A model generated the notes under the pieces. That model worked only from the letters and a program-made list of their open reading frames with translations. It made no database searches and was not told the origin of the DNA. From Colwellia sp. 12G3 (GTDB taxonomy: Bacteria > Pseudomonadota > Gammaproteobacteria > Enterobacterales > Alteromonadaceae), in assembly GCF_002836775.1 (NCBI RefSeq), contig NZ_PJAQ01000008.1, forward strand, positions 39,811 through 103,810: 64,000 bases of DNA, read 5' to 3'. Positions 29,290 through 39,951 of this stretch are shown here, one piece after another (position 1 is the first letter of the stretch; every line of letters begins with the position of its first letter). A program made the position numbers and the translations under genes.

Positions 29290-29958
29290 TTACTCAATAC
29301 CAATATATTTGTGAACTTGCACAGATAAGCGCCAGTTATTAGCTATACATGTTTCTATCGCTAGCTCAGTTGCTCGTTGCTTTTGGCTAATCGGTTGTAA
29401 ATAGATAGGAGTGCTTTTAATCTGGTGTTTTGCCAATAATTCCTTTAAATCATCCACATGTTGCTCTGTCGCAACCGGGTGTTTTATTTCATTAGCACGT
29501 GACATAGCGCTCGCTAAAACTTCATAACCACCACGCATATTAATTTTAGGCGAAACGGTTACCCAACATTTTGCTGTGGTGATAATTTCAAACGTGCCCG
29601 AGGTTTCAATTTGTGTGCTATAACCTTGCTGTTCAAAGGTTTCACACAGTGGCGTTAGGTCAACCATACAAGGTTCACCGCCAGTAATAACAATATGTTT
29701 TGCCCGAAACTGTTTTTCCTGCACTAAAGCTAGGATCTCCTCAGCACTAAAACTTGACCATTGCACAGTTTCTTCCGTTTTATTAAACATAACGTCAGGA
29801 CTAACTTGATCTTTAAGTTCAATATCCCAAGTATGTTTAGTATCACACCACGAGCATCCTACAGGGCAACCTTGCAATCGAATGAAAATTGACGGCTGAC
29901 CGGTGAAGGAGCCCTCTCCTTGAATCGTTTCAAAAAGTTCATTAATTTTATAGTTCAT
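29290..29958 (-). CDS. queE: 7-carboxy-7-deazaguanine synthase QueE
   Basis: I choose the ATG at 29958 because the protein then starts MNYKINELFETIQGEG, as family members do; a GTG 57 bases upstream would add a non-conserved tail. The 222-residue radical-SAM enzyme has the cluster motif CPVGCSWCDTKHTW and GGEPCMVDL. It converts carboxy-tetrahydropterin to CDG in queuosine synthesis. It is divergent from queC, the next pathway step, across about 300 bp containing a MITE-like repeat. Confidence 0.95.
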   Translation of the reverse strand: MNYKINELFETIQGEGSFTGQPSIFIRLQGCPVGCSWCDTKHTWDIELKDQVSPDVMFNKTEETVQWSSFSAEEILALVQEKQFRAKHIVITGGEPCMVDLTPLCETFEQQGYSTQIETSGTFEIITTAKCWVTVSPKINMRGGYEVLASAMSRANEIKHPVATEQHVDDLKELLAKHQIKSTPIYLQPISQKQRATELAIETCIANNWRLSVQVHKYIGIE

Positions 29959-30068
29959 GGGTATTATGGTTTTCTCTTCTGCATTGTGGTTTAGTTTATT
30001 CGGCGTGGTATTCACTTTCTGCTTTAGCCCATCGCTTATTTCAAGTAAAATGATAGACGTTTTTTATT

Positions 30069-30228
30069 ATACCATTTGAATTAAGTGAATGACCAAAATT
30101 CAATGAGCATAAATTTTCAAGTTCAAGGTGCGTGATTGATCAATAGCTAGCTATTAGGATTGAGCGTAACGCAGAAGTTGTAGATTTAGTGCACTTGAAG
30201 ATAGGTAATTAATTAGTTCAATGAGTAT
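30069..30228. repeat. MITE-like repeat, copy 2, between queE and queC
   Basis: A 160-bp element with imperfect terminal repeats (ATACCATTTGAATTAA and, reversed, ATACTCATTGAACTAA; 12 of 16 identical). Its internal block at 30145-30187 (AGCTAGCTATTAGGAT, then ...AACGCAGAAGTTG) matches copy 1. It fills most of the shared queE/queC promoter region, so it may carry or displace promoter elements. Confidence 0.55.
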
Positions 30229-30259
30229 TATACCTTAGATCAATTAAGAGAGCTTTCAA

Positions 30260-30916
30260 ATGACTGAAAAAGTTGTTGTTATTTATTCTGGTGGCATGGA
30301 CTCATTTACTGTATTGAACCGTGCTAGAAAGGATGGCAAAGAAGTATTTGCGTTGTCCTTTAATTATGGTCAACGCCATGTAAAAGAGTTGGAGTGCGCT
30401 AGTACTGTTTGTAAGGAACTCGGTGTTAATCATAAAGTAATTGATATCTCGGCAATTAATCAATTACTTGCGGGTTCTTCACTCACAGATGACATTGATA
30501 TTCCTGAAGGTCATTACGAAGCAGAGAATATGAAATCAACGATTGTGCCTAACCGTAACATGATTCTACTTTCTCTGGCTGTTGCCTATGCGGTATCTGT
30601 CGGTGCAGAGCAAGTTTATTATGGCGCACATTCAGGCGATCATGCTATTTATCCTGATTGTCGACCTGAGTTTGTCGAAAAAATGAATGATGTTTGTAAA
30701 ATTGCTAATTATGAGAGTGTTGAGATATTTAGTCCTTATCTCACGGTTAATAAAACAGCAATACTTGCTGATGGAATAGCGATGGGTCTAGATTATACTA
30801 ATACGTGGACGTGTTATAACGGACGAGATAAAGCATGTGGTAAATGTGGTGCATGCCAAGAGCGCTTAGAAGCTTTTGAAGAGAATAATGCAACTGATCC
30901 AATTACATACGAATAG
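30260..30916 (+). CDS. queC: 7-cyano-7-deazaguanine synthase QueC
   Basis: The 218-residue protein has the PP-loop [11 protein letters not shown], the segments [30 protein letters not shown] and [18 protein letters not shown], and a C-terminal zinc site [19 protein letters not shown]. It converts CDG to preQ0 using ATP and ammonia. GAGAG precedes the ATG. It is divergent from queE and about 40 bp upstream of an ion-channel gene that may share its transcript. Confidence 0.96.
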   Translation: MTEKVVVIYSGGMDSFTVLNRARKDGKEVFALSFNYGQRHVKELECASTVCKELGVNHKVIDISAINQLLAGSSLTDDIDIPEGHYEAENMKSTIVPNRNMILLSLAVAYAVSVGAEQVYYGAHSGDHAIYPDCRPEFVEKMNDVCKIANYESVEIFSPYLTVNKTAILADGIAMGLDYTNTWTCYNGRDKACGKCGACQERLEAFEENNATDPITYE

Positions 30917-30956
30917 AAATCTGAGTTATCGGTAAAGTAAGTTAAAAAGTGAAGCT

Positions 30957-31931
30957 ATGACTGAATCAAAGTTAGATGTAAGTATTGCAACCAAATCTTT
31001 AGCACAGTCTTATAGAGCTAAAGCATATCAGTTACTAGAAGGTCACTCTGGTATAAGTATGGTAGCAAAAAGTATAAATATATTTTTGATTATACTGATC
31101 ATTACTAACGTTATTGCAGCTATATTTGAATCAGAATCAAACTACCATGAGCAATATTTAATTGAATTTGCTGTATTTGAATTTATTTCTTTAACCATTT
31201 TTTGCATTGAATATTTTTTCCGTTTTTGGTGCTGTGTTGAAGCAAAAGAATATGCACACTTATCTCATAGTAAAGCGAGAGTTAAGTATGTATTTTCCCC
31301 TATCGCATTAATTGATCTTATTGCGATATTACCTTTTATTATCGCCATGTTTTTCAGTGTCGATTTGCGCTCATTACGTCTTATTAGAGTTTTACGTTTA
31401 TTAAAACTAACGCACTATTTTAAAGGTTTTAATATTTTCATTTCGGTTATTGCTAAAGAATTGAAAAGTATCACGGCTGCCATGATGGTGATGATATTTC
31501 TCATTGTCATTGCCGCTAGCTTAATGCATGCCATTGAAGGAAAAATTCAACCAGAGACTTTTGGCAGTATTTTACGGTCTCTTTGGTGGTCTGTTGTGAC
31601 TATGACTACTGTCGGATATGGGGATGTAGTTCCTATTACGCCAATAGGAAAGGTAATAGCCACCGTTATTATGCTTATTGGTGTCGGATTAGTTGCATTA
31701 CCCGCTGGCATGTTAGCAGCAAGATTTGGAGAAGAGCTTAGAGAGCGAAAAGACAACCTTGATAGTAAGATTAAGGTTGCTTTATCTGATGGTTATATTG
31801 ACCAAAAAGAGTATCAAGAATTAGCTAGGTTAGCTGATAAGTTAGAGATTGATCAAGAGGACTTTCAGCGCAGCATCACTCAATTAAAACAGGAAAGTCA
31901 CCACGAAAAGTGCCCTCATTGCGGAAAATAA
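30957..31931 (+). CDS. Voltage-gated-type potassium channel
   Basis: The 324-residue protein has an ion-transport fold: TM helices at about 40-60, 75-95, 115-135, an Arg/Lys-rich S4-like segment (LRSLRLIRVLRLLKL), S5 (about 175-195), pore loop MTTVGYGDVVPIT (the K+ selectivity signature TVGYGD) and S6 (VIMLIGVGLVALPAGML). The cytoplasmic tail has an acidic helical region and ends in CPHCGK, a half zinc-ribbon. It follows queC by 40 bp. Kch/KvAP-like function is expected; gating cannot be read. Confidence 0.92.
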   Translation: MTESKLDVSIATKSLAQSYRAKAYQLLEGHSGISMVAKSINIFLIILIITNVIAAIFESESNYHEQYLIEFAVFEFISLTIFCIEYFFRFWCCVEAKEYAHLSHSKARVKYVFSPIALIDLIAILPFIIAMFFSVDLRSLRLIRVLRLLKLTHYFKGFNIFISVIAKELKSITAAMMVMIFLIVIAASLMHAIEGKIQPETFGSILRSLWWSVVTMTTVGYGDVVPITPIGKVIATVIMLIGVGLVALPAGMLAARFGEELRERKDNLDSKIKVALSDGYIDQKEYQELARLADKLEIDQEDFQRSITQLKQESHHEKCPHCGK

Positions 31932-32110
31932 TTGGTTTTTTGTTCAATAAAAAAACAGTAGCTATATATTAATACACTGCTTATTAATAACTTATCCCCC
32001 TATAGATGAAAATAGTCATTAAAAAAATATTTTAAGATAAATATTTTATAACAATAACACCTCTTTCCCCCTAGACTTATAGGATGTTCTAGAAAAATTA
32101 AGGATGTCTT

Positions 32111-32323
32111 ATGAGTGCTACGTGGAAGTATCAAGCACGACGTTTGAAACAGATGATTGATTCAAATAATGAAACTCAAGCTCACCTTTATATGGAGCGA
32201 CTAATGTTGTTTCCTGTCGATATTCAAGACCGAATAATAGAAGATATAAGTCATCTCACTCACTGTAGTAGTGATGCTGTTGCTACTATTCTCGGTCATT
32301 ACTCAATACAAGAACTTAAGTAA
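32111..32323 (+). CDS. Conserved-looking small protein, function unknown
   Basis: A 70-residue frame with AAGGATGTCTT just before the ATG, hence a good ribosome site. Composition is normal for a coding sequence: helical, mixed charge (YQARRLKQMIDSNNETQAHLYMERL), no signal or TM segment, one Cys. It ends 12 bp before the convergent uvrB stop. I do not recognise the family. Confidence 0.6.
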   Translation: MSATWKYQARRLKQMIDSNNETQAHLYMERLMLFPVDIQDRIIEDISHLTHCSSDAVATILGHYSIQELK

Positions 32324-32335
32324 ACGGCTATCAGC

Positions 32336-34357
32336 TTATGTAGATAGCTGCTGTATTCTTAGTTTTGCGATTTTATCTCGTATAGATGCGGCTTGTTCAA
32401 ATTCTAAATTTTGTGCATGCCCTTGCATTACTTTTTCGAACTCAACTATTTTAGCATCAATTTGCCTAGTGGTTAGTAAAGGCTCTTCCGCTTGTTGATT
32501 GATATGATAATGTGTATTCGCTTCAGCAACTTTATCGAGTGATTTAGCGTCACTGTAGTTACCAACCCCCATGACATCAGTAATTCGTCTAACAACGCCT
32601 TGAGGAGTAATATTATTGTCTAAATTGTATTGATGTTGCTTTACTCTACGTCGTTCTGTTTCATCAATAGCACGTCGCATAGAGCCCGTTATTCTATCTC
32701 CATACAATATTGCTCTACCATTTAGATTACGCGCAGCTCTGCCAATAGTTTGAATCAAAGAACGATCAGAACGTAAAAAACCTTCTTTATCCGCATCTAA
32801 AATCGCAACTAAGGACACTTCCGGCATGTCTAAGCCTTCACGGAGTAAGTTAATTCCCACTAAAACATCAAATTTACCCAGTCTAAAGTCTCTTATAATT
32901 TCGACCCGTTCAACGGTATCAACATCTGAATGCAAATAGCGCGCTTTAATACCGTGCTCATCCAAATAATCCGTTAAATCTTCGGCCATGCGTTTAGTTA
33001 ACGTGGTAGCTAAAACCCTTTCGTCTAATGGTAGACGCTTATGTATCTCTGATAATAAATCATCAACTTGTGTTTCAACCGGTCGAACTTCAATTTGAGG
33101 ATCAAGTAGACCTGTTGGTCTAACAACTTGTTCTGCAATATCGCCATTAGATTTTTCTAGTTCATATTTACTTGGCGTAGCAGAAACATAAATTGTTTGT
33201 GGCGAAATAGCTTCAAACTCTTCAAACTTCATTGGTCTGTTATCTAAAGCTGAGGGAAGTCTAAAGCCATACTCTACTAAGTTTTCTTTACGCGACCTAT
33301 CCCCTTTATACATAGCGCCAATTTGTGGCACGGTAACATGGGACTCATCAATAATAAGTAAACCGTCATCAGGTAAATAATCGAATAATGTTGGAGGTGC
33401 ACCTCCCTCTTCTCGCCCTGATAAATAGCGAGAATAGTTTTCTATACCCGAGCAATAACCAAGCTCAGTCATCATCTCGATATCAAATTGGGTGCGTTGA
33501 GTAAGACGCTGTTCTTCGACTAACTTATTATTATCTTTGAGCTGTTTCGATCTGTGCTTCAGCTCAATTTTAATTTTTTCTACTGCCGCTAATATTTTCT
33601 CTCTAGGCGTCGCATAATGTGTTTTAGGGTAAACAGTGACTCGAGGTAGTGTTCTTTCAACTTGTCCAGTTAGAGGATCAAATTGGCTTATTCGCTCTAT
33701 TTCTTCATCAAATAGTTCAACACGTAGCGCAAGACGATCAGATTCAGCAGGAAAAATATCAATAACGTCACCACGAACTCGATAAGTAGCTCGTGCAAAA
33801 GCAACATCATTACGCTTATATTGTAATTCAGCCAAGCGACGTAAAATATCGCGCTGATTGATAATATCACCTTGGCTAATATGCAACATCATCTTTAAAT
33901 AAGAGTCGGGATCCCCTAAACCGTAAATAGCAGAAACAGAAGCAATAATAATAACGTCACGACGTTCTAATAGTGCTTTCGTTGCAGATAAACGCATTTG
34001 TTCAATGTGTTCATTAACCGAGGCATCTTTTTCTATAAAAGTATCTGTTGTTGGCACATAAGCTTCTGGCTGATAATAATCATAATAAGAAACAAAGTAC
34101 TCAACAGCATTATTTGGAAAAAACTCTTTCATCTCTCCATAAAGTTGCGCCGCCAAGGTTTTATTCGGGGCTAACATCATGGTAGGTCGATTAAGTTTCT
34201 CAATCACGTTAGCAATAGTAAAGGTTTTACCTGAGCCAGTGACACCTAGAAGCGTTTGATGGGCTAAACCCGAATCAATGCCTTCCAATAATTGCTTTAT
34301 TGCTGTTGGCTGATCACCACTTGGCGTGTAATCAGAGCATATAGTTAATTTTTTCAT
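32336..34357 (-). CDS. uvrB: Excinuclease ABC subunit B
   Basis: The 673-residue protein equals the E. coli length. It has the Walker A motif [10 protein letters not shown], the beta-hairpin region [18 protein letters not shown] (Walker B), helicase motifs [17 protein letters not shown] and QTIGRAARN, and a C-terminal UVR domain ([23 protein letters not shown]). It verifies DNA damage with UvrA and recruits UvrC. Its start overlaps the stop of the upstream MATE gene by 4 bases (ATGA), so both are translated from one transcript. Confidence 0.98.
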   Translation of the reverse strand: MKKLTICSDYTPSGDQPTAIKQLLEGIDSGLAHQTLLGVTGSGKTFTIANVIEKLNRPTMMLAPNKTLAAQLYGEMKEFFPNNAVEYFVSYYDYYQPEAYVPTTDTFIEKDASVNEHIEQMRLSATKALLERRDVIIIASVSAIYGLGDPDSYLKMMLHISQGDIINQRDILRRLAELQYKRNDVAFARATYRVRGDVIDIFPAESDRLALRVELFDEEIERISQFDPLTGQVERTLPRVTVYPKTHYATPREKILAAVEKIKIELKHRSKQLKDNNKLVEEQRLTQRTQFDIEMMTELGYCSGIENYSRYLSGREEGGAPPTLFDYLPDDGLLIIDESHVTVPQIGAMYKGDRSRKENLVEYGFRLPSALDNRPMKFEEFEAISPQTIYVSATPSKYELEKSNGDIAEQVVRPTGLLDPQIEVRPVETQVDDLLSEIHKRLPLDERVLATTLTKRMAEDLTDYLDEHGIKARYLHSDVDTVERVEIIRDFRLGKFDVLVGINLLREGLDMPEVSLVAILDADKEGFLRSDRSLIQTIGRAARNLNGRAILYGDRITGSMRRAIDETERRRVKQHQYNLDNNITPQGVVRRITDVMGVGNYSDAKSLDKVAEANTHYHINQQAEEPLLTTRQIDAKIVEFEKVMQGHAQNLEFEQAASIRDKIAKLRIQQLST

Positions 34358-35742
34358 ACTACTTGCTCAGATGAAATCGACTTATTTAAGGTAAATTGCT
34401 TCATAAATAATCGGTACGAAATCATAGCCATTAGGATATTTCCACATAATGCACCTGCAAATAGGCCTGCTAATCCGAAAAATAAACTACCCAAGTATGC
34501 TAAAGGCAAATAACAAACAAATAATCGTATAACACTTAATCCCAACGCGATCATTGGTTTATGTAAAGCATTAAATGATGAATTGGTCAGAATAACGATG
34601 CCTTGTAAACCATAACCCAGTGGGAGTATCCAAATGAATAGTTTAATTAAGTTGGCAACTTCAGTTTCTTTGGTAAATACACTCGCAATCCAAGGGGCGC
34701 AAAGAGCTAATAATACATAAATTATAATTTGCCAAGCTAAGATAAATCTTATAGAGACTTTGTAAGCATCTTCTACACGCTGTAATTGACCCGCTCCAAA
34801 ATTTTGACTAATAAAAGGGGGTAACGTCATCGATAAAGCTAGCACAATCAAACAAGCTATTGATTCAAGTCTTGAACCAACACCAAAAGCGGCAACCGCA
34901 GACTCACCATATGTCGCTACTATCGCGGTCATTATAGCCGCAGCAATAGGTGTTAACATATTAGCGCCTGCAGCAGGCAAACCTATCTTCAAAATGTGTT
35001 TACAAGCACAAATCAGCTCTTTCATAGGTAACATAGTAGTATGAATAAGGTCGTGCTTTTTAGTTAAAATGTACAGTACAAACCCTAATCCAAAAACCCA
35101 TGAAATTAAGGTAGCAATTGCTGCCCCCTGTATCCCCATGGCAGGAACAGGACCAAAACCAAATATAAAAATAGGATCAAGTACAGCGTTAATGAGTCCA
35201 GCACTTCCCATAATTATACTGGGTGTTTTAGTATCTCCTGATGCCCTTAATACGGCATTACCGATCATCGGACCAATTAAACATATGCTTCCGATATACC
35301 AAATATCCATATACTGATGGATTAAGGGTAATAAAGACGGCTGAGCACCTAATAAAGTAAATAAGGGGTCTGTAATGAAATACCCTACTGTTGATAAGCA
35401 CGCAACAATAATGGCTGCTAAATATAATGCGGCGGTTGCAGCATTTTTTGCGGACTTTGGATCTTTTTTCCCTAAAAACTTAGCGATAACGGCAGAGGTT
35501 CCTATACCTAAACCAATCATTAAACTAAGTACAGTGAAAGTCACAGGGAATGTAAAACTAATTGCTGCTAGGGGTTGCGTCCCGAGCAGTCCAACGAAAA
35601 AGGTATCGACTAAATTAAACGTCATTAATAGAATCATTCCATATATCATAGGAATGGTCATGCGTTTTAACGTATTAGGTACAGGATCTTCGAGTAGATT
35701 AGTTTGTTTGTTATTATGCCTAGCCGTGTTTGTTTTAGTCAT
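34354..35742 (-). CDS. MATE-family multidrug efflux transporter
   Basis: The 462-residue protein has twelve predicted TM helices in two MATE repeats, starting [33 protein letters not shown], with the repeat-2 start [20 protein letters not shown]. It likely exports cationic compounds using Na+ or H+. It shares no close similarity in start or spacing with the NorM-type gene at 60872. It is cotranscribed with uvrB through a 4-base overlap, an unusual pairing of efflux and DNA repair. Confidence 0.92.
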   Translation of the reverse strand: MTKTNTARHNNKQTNLLEDPVPNTLKRMTIPMIYGMILLMTFNLVDTFFVGLLGTQPLAAISFTFPVTFTVLSLMIGLGIGTSAVIAKFLGKKDPKSAKNAATAALYLAAIIVACLSTVGYFITDPLFTLLGAQPSLLPLIHQYMDIWYIGSICLIGPMIGNAVLRASGDTKTPSIIMGSAGLINAVLDPIFIFGFGPVPAMGIQGAAIATLISWVFGLGFVLYILTKKHDLIHTTMLPMKELICACKHILKIGLPAAGANMLTPIAAAIMTAIVATYGESAVAAFGVGSRLESIACLIVLALSMTLPPFISQNFGAGQLQRVEDAYKVSIRFILAWQIIIYVLLALCAPWIASVFTKETEVANLIKLFIWILPLGYGLQGIVILTNSSFNALHKPMIALGLSVIRLFVCYLPLAYLGSLFFGLAGLFAGALCGNILMAMISYRLFMKQFTLNKSISSEQVV

Positions 35743-36313
35743 TTAATATTATCAGTGGTTCTATTAGTCAAGGTAAATAATACGTAGCGATACATTGTAA
35801 AAGATTAACTAACTTTTACCTAGCGCAGATTTATCAGATAACCTTGCTTTAAAAAAAACACCTTTGCTTAATGTCTTAATAATAAATACGTCACAAATTC
35901 TTTTACTTTTATGTCATAACGAAAACACCTCAAGGTACATAGCCGAGGCATGACATTATAAATAAACACACCGTTATAATAGCTACCAAACAACATGGTT
36001 AAAAATCACTCTACTTATTAAGTAAATCACAAAATAACAACAAGGCATTGATATTAAAGTATTTAAAAACAAATTTATTTTATATTGACTTATAGCCACG
36101 CCAATAAAAACGCATTATCAATATAAATCTACACTTTAACCCACAGAGTTATCCACAGGAATCGTGGATAACTAAAGATTTATCCTTTTTACGAACATAT
36201 TTTAACCACCCCACCCAAGAGTTCAAAAAACCGCCGAAAAGTGGTGTAAAAGCACCTCTTCTGAACACATCTTCAGCAAACAATATTTATTTCAATAATT
36301 TATTATTTTTCTG
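35743..36313. other. AT-rich intergenic region between the MATE gene and the tRNA-Asn array
   Basis: No open frame with coding character was seen on either strand. It should hold the MATE-uvrB promoter near 35.75-35.85 kb and contains a paired DnaA-box motif at 36148-36172. The next 30 bases are the tRNA promoter. The remainder is low-complexity A/T. Confidence 0.6.
36148..36172. promoter_or_regulatory. Inverted pair of DnaA boxes
   Basis: GTTATCCAC (36148-36156) and GTGGATAAC (36164-36172) form a perfect 9-bp inverted repeat. The left half extends to TTATCCACA, a perfect match to the DnaA box consensus TTATNCACA; the right half gives TTATCCACG. Too few boxes for an origin, but enough for a DnaA titration or regulatory site upstream of the tRNA operon. 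Confidence 0.5.
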
Positions 36314-36342
36314 TTGACACTTAGGCCACAGGTCTTTATTAT
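36314..36342 (+). promoter_or_regulatory. Sigma-70 promoter of the tRNA-Asn operon
   Basis: A perfect -35 (TTGACA, 36314-36319) and a near-perfect -10 (TATTAT, 36337-36342) are 17 bases apart, followed by a GC-rich stretch (TCTGCCCC) typical of stringently controlled stable-RNA promoters. The first tRNA begins 35 bases after the -10. Confidence 0.85.
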
Positions 36343-36376
36343 TCTGCCCCGTTAGCCACTGAGGTTAACACGAGAT

Positions 36377-36452
36377 TCCCCAATAGCTCAGTTGGTAGAG
36401 CGATGGACTGTTAATCCATGTGTCACTGGTTCGAGCCCAGTTTGGGGAGCCA
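36377..36452 (+). tRNA. tRNA-Asn (GTT), copy 1
   Basis: A 76-base cloverleaf: acceptor TCCCCAA with TTGGGGA, D-arm AGCTCAGTTGGTAGAGC, anticodon loop CTGTTAA (anticodon GTT), T-loop GGTTCGAGCCC, discriminator G and encoded CCA. First of four identical genes. Confidence 0.97.
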
Positions 36453-36593
36453 CATTTAACAATGAGTACGATGTTAAGAAAGCTATTGCGTTAACTGCAC
36501 TATCTTTAATAAGCATATAATACTGGTTGTTTTTTCAAGCTTCGCTTGGGAAAAGTTTCAACTTCATAATAAGCAGAAGTTAAAAAAGTTTAT

Positions 36594-36669
36594 TCCCCAA
36601 TAGCTCAGTTGGTAGAGCGATGGACTGTTAATCCATGTGTCACTGGTTCGAGCCCAGTTTGGGGAGCCA
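36594..36669 (+). tRNA. tRNA-Asn (GTT), copy 2
   Basis: Identical to copy 1 with encoded CCA. The 141-bp spacer before it holds a hairpin-like segment (CAAGCTTCGCTTG around 36536-36550), possibly a processing site. Confidence 0.97.
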
Positions 36670-36709
36670 CATTAAACTTCATTAATAAACAGAAGTTAAA
36701 AAAGTTTAT

Positions 36710-36785
36710 TCCCCAATAGCTCAGTTGGTAGAGCGATGGACTGTTAATCCATGTGTCACTGGTTCGAGCCCAGTTTGGGGAGCCA
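36710..36785 (+). tRNA. tRNA-Asn (GTT), copy 3
   Basis: Identical in sequence to copies 1 and 2. It is separated from copy 2 by 40 bp of spacer that recurs before copy 4. Confidence 0.97.
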
Positions 36786-36825
36786 CATTAAACTTCATTA
36801 ATAAACAGAAGTTAAAAAAGTTTAT

Positions 36826-36901
36826 TCCCCAATAGCTCAGTTGGTAGAGCGATGGACTGTTAATCCATGTGTCACTGGTTCGAGCCCAGTTTGGGGAGCC
36901 A
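36826..36901 (+). tRNA. tRNA-Asn (GTT), copy 4
   Basis: Identical to the other copies; last of the operon and followed 18 bases later by a strong terminator. Confidence 0.97.
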
Positions 36902-36918
36902 CATTAAAATGTGAAACG

Positions 36919-36944
36919 AAACCTGCTTAATGCAGGTTTTTTTT
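36919..36944 (+). terminator. Rho-independent terminator of the tRNA-Asn operon
   Basis: AAACCTGC and GCAGGTTT form an 8-bp stem with a 5-base loop, followed by a run of T. Confidence 0.88.
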
Positions 36945-37046
36945 CGTCTCGAATAAAGTAAAAACTCACATTTAATAAAAAACTTTTGACTGATAAACAC
37001 CGTTATACCCCTTCAAGCTAAACCACTTTCTCTTCATAACTGACAT

Positions 37047-37082
37047 AAAAAAACCTAACAAGTAAACTTGTTAGGTTTTTAA
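37047..37082 (-). terminator. Rho-independent terminator after clpA
   Basis: A 12-bp stem (AAACCTAACAAG with CTTGTTAGGTTT) and a 4-base loop with T runs in both directions, 17 bp after the clpA stop codon. Confidence 0.88.
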
Positions 37083-37098
37083 TAAATGACTACTAATA

Positions 37099-39357
37099 TT
37101 ATTTCTCAGTAATCAACTCTTGTTTGTTTTCACAAGTAATCACTAAACGATCTTTTTTAACATTTACCTTAGCTACGCCTCCATGTGTTAATTCACCAAA
37201 GAGTAATTCATTTGCCAGTGATTTTTTCAAGTGTTCTTGTATTAAGCGTGATATAGGTCTTGCGCCCATCGACTTATCGTAACCATTCTCAGCTAACCAT
37301 AACCTCGCCTGCTTGCTTAACTCAAGTGAAACACCCTTATCATCGAGCTGTGCTTGTAATTCAACAATGAATTTATCAACAACCTGCTGAATAACAATGT
37401 TATCTAGATGGTTGAACCATAAAATATTATCTAAACGGTTTCTAAATTCCGGTGAAAATACTTTATTAATTTCACTTAATGCATCAAGGCTATGATCTTG
37501 CTGTTTAAAGCCAATAGATTGACGCACAGTTTCTTGTACACCTGCATTGGTTGTTAACACCAATATAATGTTTCTAAAGTCCGCTTTTCGGCCGTTATTG
37601 TCCGTTAATGTGCCGTGGTCCATCACTTGCAATAAGATGTTATATACATCCTCATGAGCCTTTTCTATTTCATCCAACAATACAACTGCGTGGGGATGTT
37701 TTATAACCGCATCTGTTAATAACCCACCTTGCTCATAACCGACGTAACCTGGAGGGGCACCAATAAGGCGACTAACAGCATGTTTCTCCATATATTCTGA
37801 CATATCAAAACGTAACAGTTCTATGCCCATTATTTTAGCGAGCTGTTGGGTTACTTCTGTTTTACCAACTCCTGTAGGACCTGCAAATAAGAAAGAGCCT
37901 ACCGGCTTTTCTTCATTACCTAGACCAGCTCGAGATAATCGAATAACAGATGACAGTTCATCAATAGCTTTGTCTTGACCAAACACAACAAGTTTCAAAT
38001 TACGGTCAAGGTTTTTAAGACCATCTTTTTCACTTAGCGATACTGATTTTTCAGGTATTCTAGCCATTTTTGCTACAATGCTTTCAATATCGGTATTATT
38101 AATGACTTTTTTACGCTTATTCGGTGCAATAAGTTGTTGCCTAGCACCCGCTTCATCAATAACATCAATAGCTTTATCAGGGAGAAACCTCTCATTAATA
38201 TATTTATCTGATAAATGAGCTGCTGCATATAAGGCTTTATTGGTATAACGAATACCATGATGGTTTTCATACTTTTCTTTCAAGCCCTGCAGTATTTTAG
38301 TTGTATCAGCAACACTAGGCTCTGCTATGTCAATTTTTTGGAAACGACGAGCCAATGCTCGATCCTTTTCAAAAACACTTTGATATTCTTGGTACGTTGT
38401 TGAGCCTAAGCAGCGAATTTTACCTGCTGATAAAAGTGGCTTAAGCAGATTAGAAGCATCCATCATGCCACCAGAAGCCGCTCCAGCACCTATAATTGTA
38501 TGGATTTCATCAATAAATAGTACTGCATTTTTATCTTCTTCAAGTTCTTTTAATAAAGATTTAAAACGTTTTTCAAAATCACCTCTATATTTAGTACCTG
38601 CTAATAAAGCCCCCATATCTAAGGAGTAAATTGTCGCATCAGCTAAAAACTCAGGCACCTGATTATTAACAATTAAATTAGCTAATCCTTCTGCAATAGC
38701 AGTTTTACCAACACCAGCTTCCCCAACAAACAATGGATTGTTTTTTCTACGTCGACTTAATACCTGTAAAGTACGTTCAAGTTCATCGTCTCGACCTATT
38801 AATGGGTCAATATTACCTTTACGGGCTTCTTCATTAAGATTTACAGAAAAATTCTCAATGGTACGTGGTTCTTCTTCGCTTTGTTGATCACCATCCAAAG
38901 CATGAGGCGCATTATCATCATCAACCTTTGCAATACCATGAGAGATATAATTAACAATATCGAGACGACTAATATCTGACTTTTTCAAAATATAGGCCGC
39001 TTGTGATTCTTGCTCACTAAAAATTGCAACTAGCACATTCGAGCCACTGACTTCATTTTTACCCGATGATTGAACATGGAACACAGCTCGCTGTAGAACG
39101 CGCTGGAAGCCTAACGTTGGTTGAGTCTCTCTTTCATCTTCTCCAACAGGGATCATGGGTGTTGTTTCACCTATAAAATCTAATAGACTTTTACGCAATT
39201 TTGCTAAATTTGCTCCGCAAGCTCCTAGGGCTTCAATCGCTGAGGGGTTATCTAACAATGCCAACAATAAATGTTCTACAGTCATAAATTCATGGCGAGA
39301 TTCTTTAGCTTGGCGAAAGGCTAAATTAAGTGATACTTCTAAGTCTTTGTTTAGCAT
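37099..39357 (-). CDS. clpA: ATP-dependent Clp protease ATP-binding subunit ClpA
   Basis: The 752-residue protein has an N-domain (about 1-145) that binds ClpS, and two AAA+ modules. Walker A motifs are [13 protein letters not shown] and [13 protein letters not shown]; Walker B motifs are VLFIDEIHT and [11 protein letters not shown]. The ClpP-binding loop (IGF-type, SIGFKQQDH) is present. It unfolds proteins for ClpP. It lies 20 bp after clpS in the same operon. Confidence 0.98.
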   Translation of the reverse strand: MLNKDLEVSLNLAFRQAKESRHEFMTVEHLLLALLDNPSAIEALGACGANLAKLRKSLLDFIGETTPMIPVGEDERETQPTLGFQRVLQRAVFHVQSSGKNEVSGSNVLVAIFSEQESQAAYILKKSDISRLDIVNYISHGIAKVDDDNAPHALDGDQQSEEEPRTIENFSVNLNEEARKGNIDPLIGRDDELERTLQVLSRRRKNNPLFVGEAGVGKTAIAEGLANLIVNNQVPEFLADATIYSLDMGALLAGTKYRGDFEKRFKSLLKELEEDKNAVLFIDEIHTIIGAGAASGGMMDASNLLKPLLSAGKIRCLGSTTYQEYQSVFEKDRALARRFQKIDIAEPSVADTTKILQGLKEKYENHHGIRYTNKALYAAAHLSDKYINERFLPDKAIDVIDEAGARQQLIAPNKRKKVINNTDIESIVAKMARIPEKSVSLSEKDGLKNLDRNLKLVVFGQDKAIDELSSVIRLSRAGLGNEEKPVGSFLFAGPTGVGKTEVTQQLAKIMGIELLRFDMSEYMEKHAVSRLIGAPPGYVGYEQGGLLTDAVIKHPHAVVLLDEIEKAHEDVYNILLQVMDHGTLTDNNGRKADFRNIILVLTTNAGVQETVRQSIGFKQQDHSLDALSEINKVFSPEFRNRLDNILWFNHLDNIVIQQVVDKFIVELQAQLDDKGVSLELSKQARLWLAENGYDKSMGARPISRLIQEHLKKSLANELLFGELTHGGVAKVNVKKDRLVITCENKQELITEK

Positions 39358-39377
39358 AGCTACTCCAATTTATAACT

Positions 39378-39698
39378 TTATGCTTTTTCCATCACACACT
39401 TTAGTGGGTGCTGATTGTCAAAAGCGTACTGGACAACATGTTCTACTTTTGTTTCTGCTATTTCTGCAGTATATGTGCCACAAAGGCCTTTTCCTTTATA
39501 GTGAATGGTTAACATAATATCTGTTGCTTGCTCTTCACTTTTATTAAAAAAGTTACACAATACATCTACAACAAAGTCCATCGGGGTATAGTCATCATTG
39601 AGTAAAAAAACATGGTATCTTGCCGGCTCTTCTATTTTATCTCTAACTTCATCTTCCACGATGCCTTGGGTGTCAAATAACTCTTTCCAGTTGCTCAT
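39378..39698 (-). CDS. clpS: ATP-dependent Clp protease adaptor ClpS
   Basis: The 106-residue protein matches ClpS: variable N-terminus, [20 protein letters not shown] (N-degron pocket residues in [10 protein letters not shown]), [20 protein letters not shown]. It delivers N-end-rule substrates to ClpA, the next gene. It is divergent from cspD, the same layout as in E. coli. Confidence 0.98.
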   Translation of the reverse strand: MSNWKELFDTQGIVEDEVRDKIEEPARYHVFLLNDDYTPMDFVVDVLCNFFNKSEEQATDIMLTIHYKGKGLCGTYTAEIAETKVEHVVQYAFDNQHPLKCVMEKA

Positions 39699-39951
39699 AT
39701 GTTTATCTTAGTCTCTACTTTTTACTTTTGCTGTAACTTTTCGTACAATTATGCTTAAAAAACCGTGAAAAAAGCACTTTTTCAACTTGACTAATTCTAT
39801 AAATTAGCTACGATTCTATAAGTGGCTAATATTTAGCCGCTTAGTTTGTTGTCTATGTATATACTATTGTTTGCAACTCCTTGGGGAATATGGAGTACAA
39901 AGAGAAGTAAAACATAATTAAATACTAAAGGATATAAAAGGAAGTTGAAGT

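Larger units (their letters stand above)
36594..36901. repeat. 116-bp tandem repeat units carrying tRNA-Asn copies 2-4
   Basis: Each unit is the 76-base tRNA plus a 40-bp spacer (CATTAAACTTCATTAATAAA...). The two spacers are identical, which points to recent unequal-crossover duplication. Confidence 0.85.

Noticed and set aside
36148..36172. Possible replication origin
   Set aside because: Only two DnaA boxes, no cluster and no dnaA, dnaN, gidA or rpmH genes nearby.
35743..36313. Hidden small RNA in the long gap before the tRNA array
   Set aside because: No promoter-terminator pair within the gap; the promoter found belongs to the tRNA operon.
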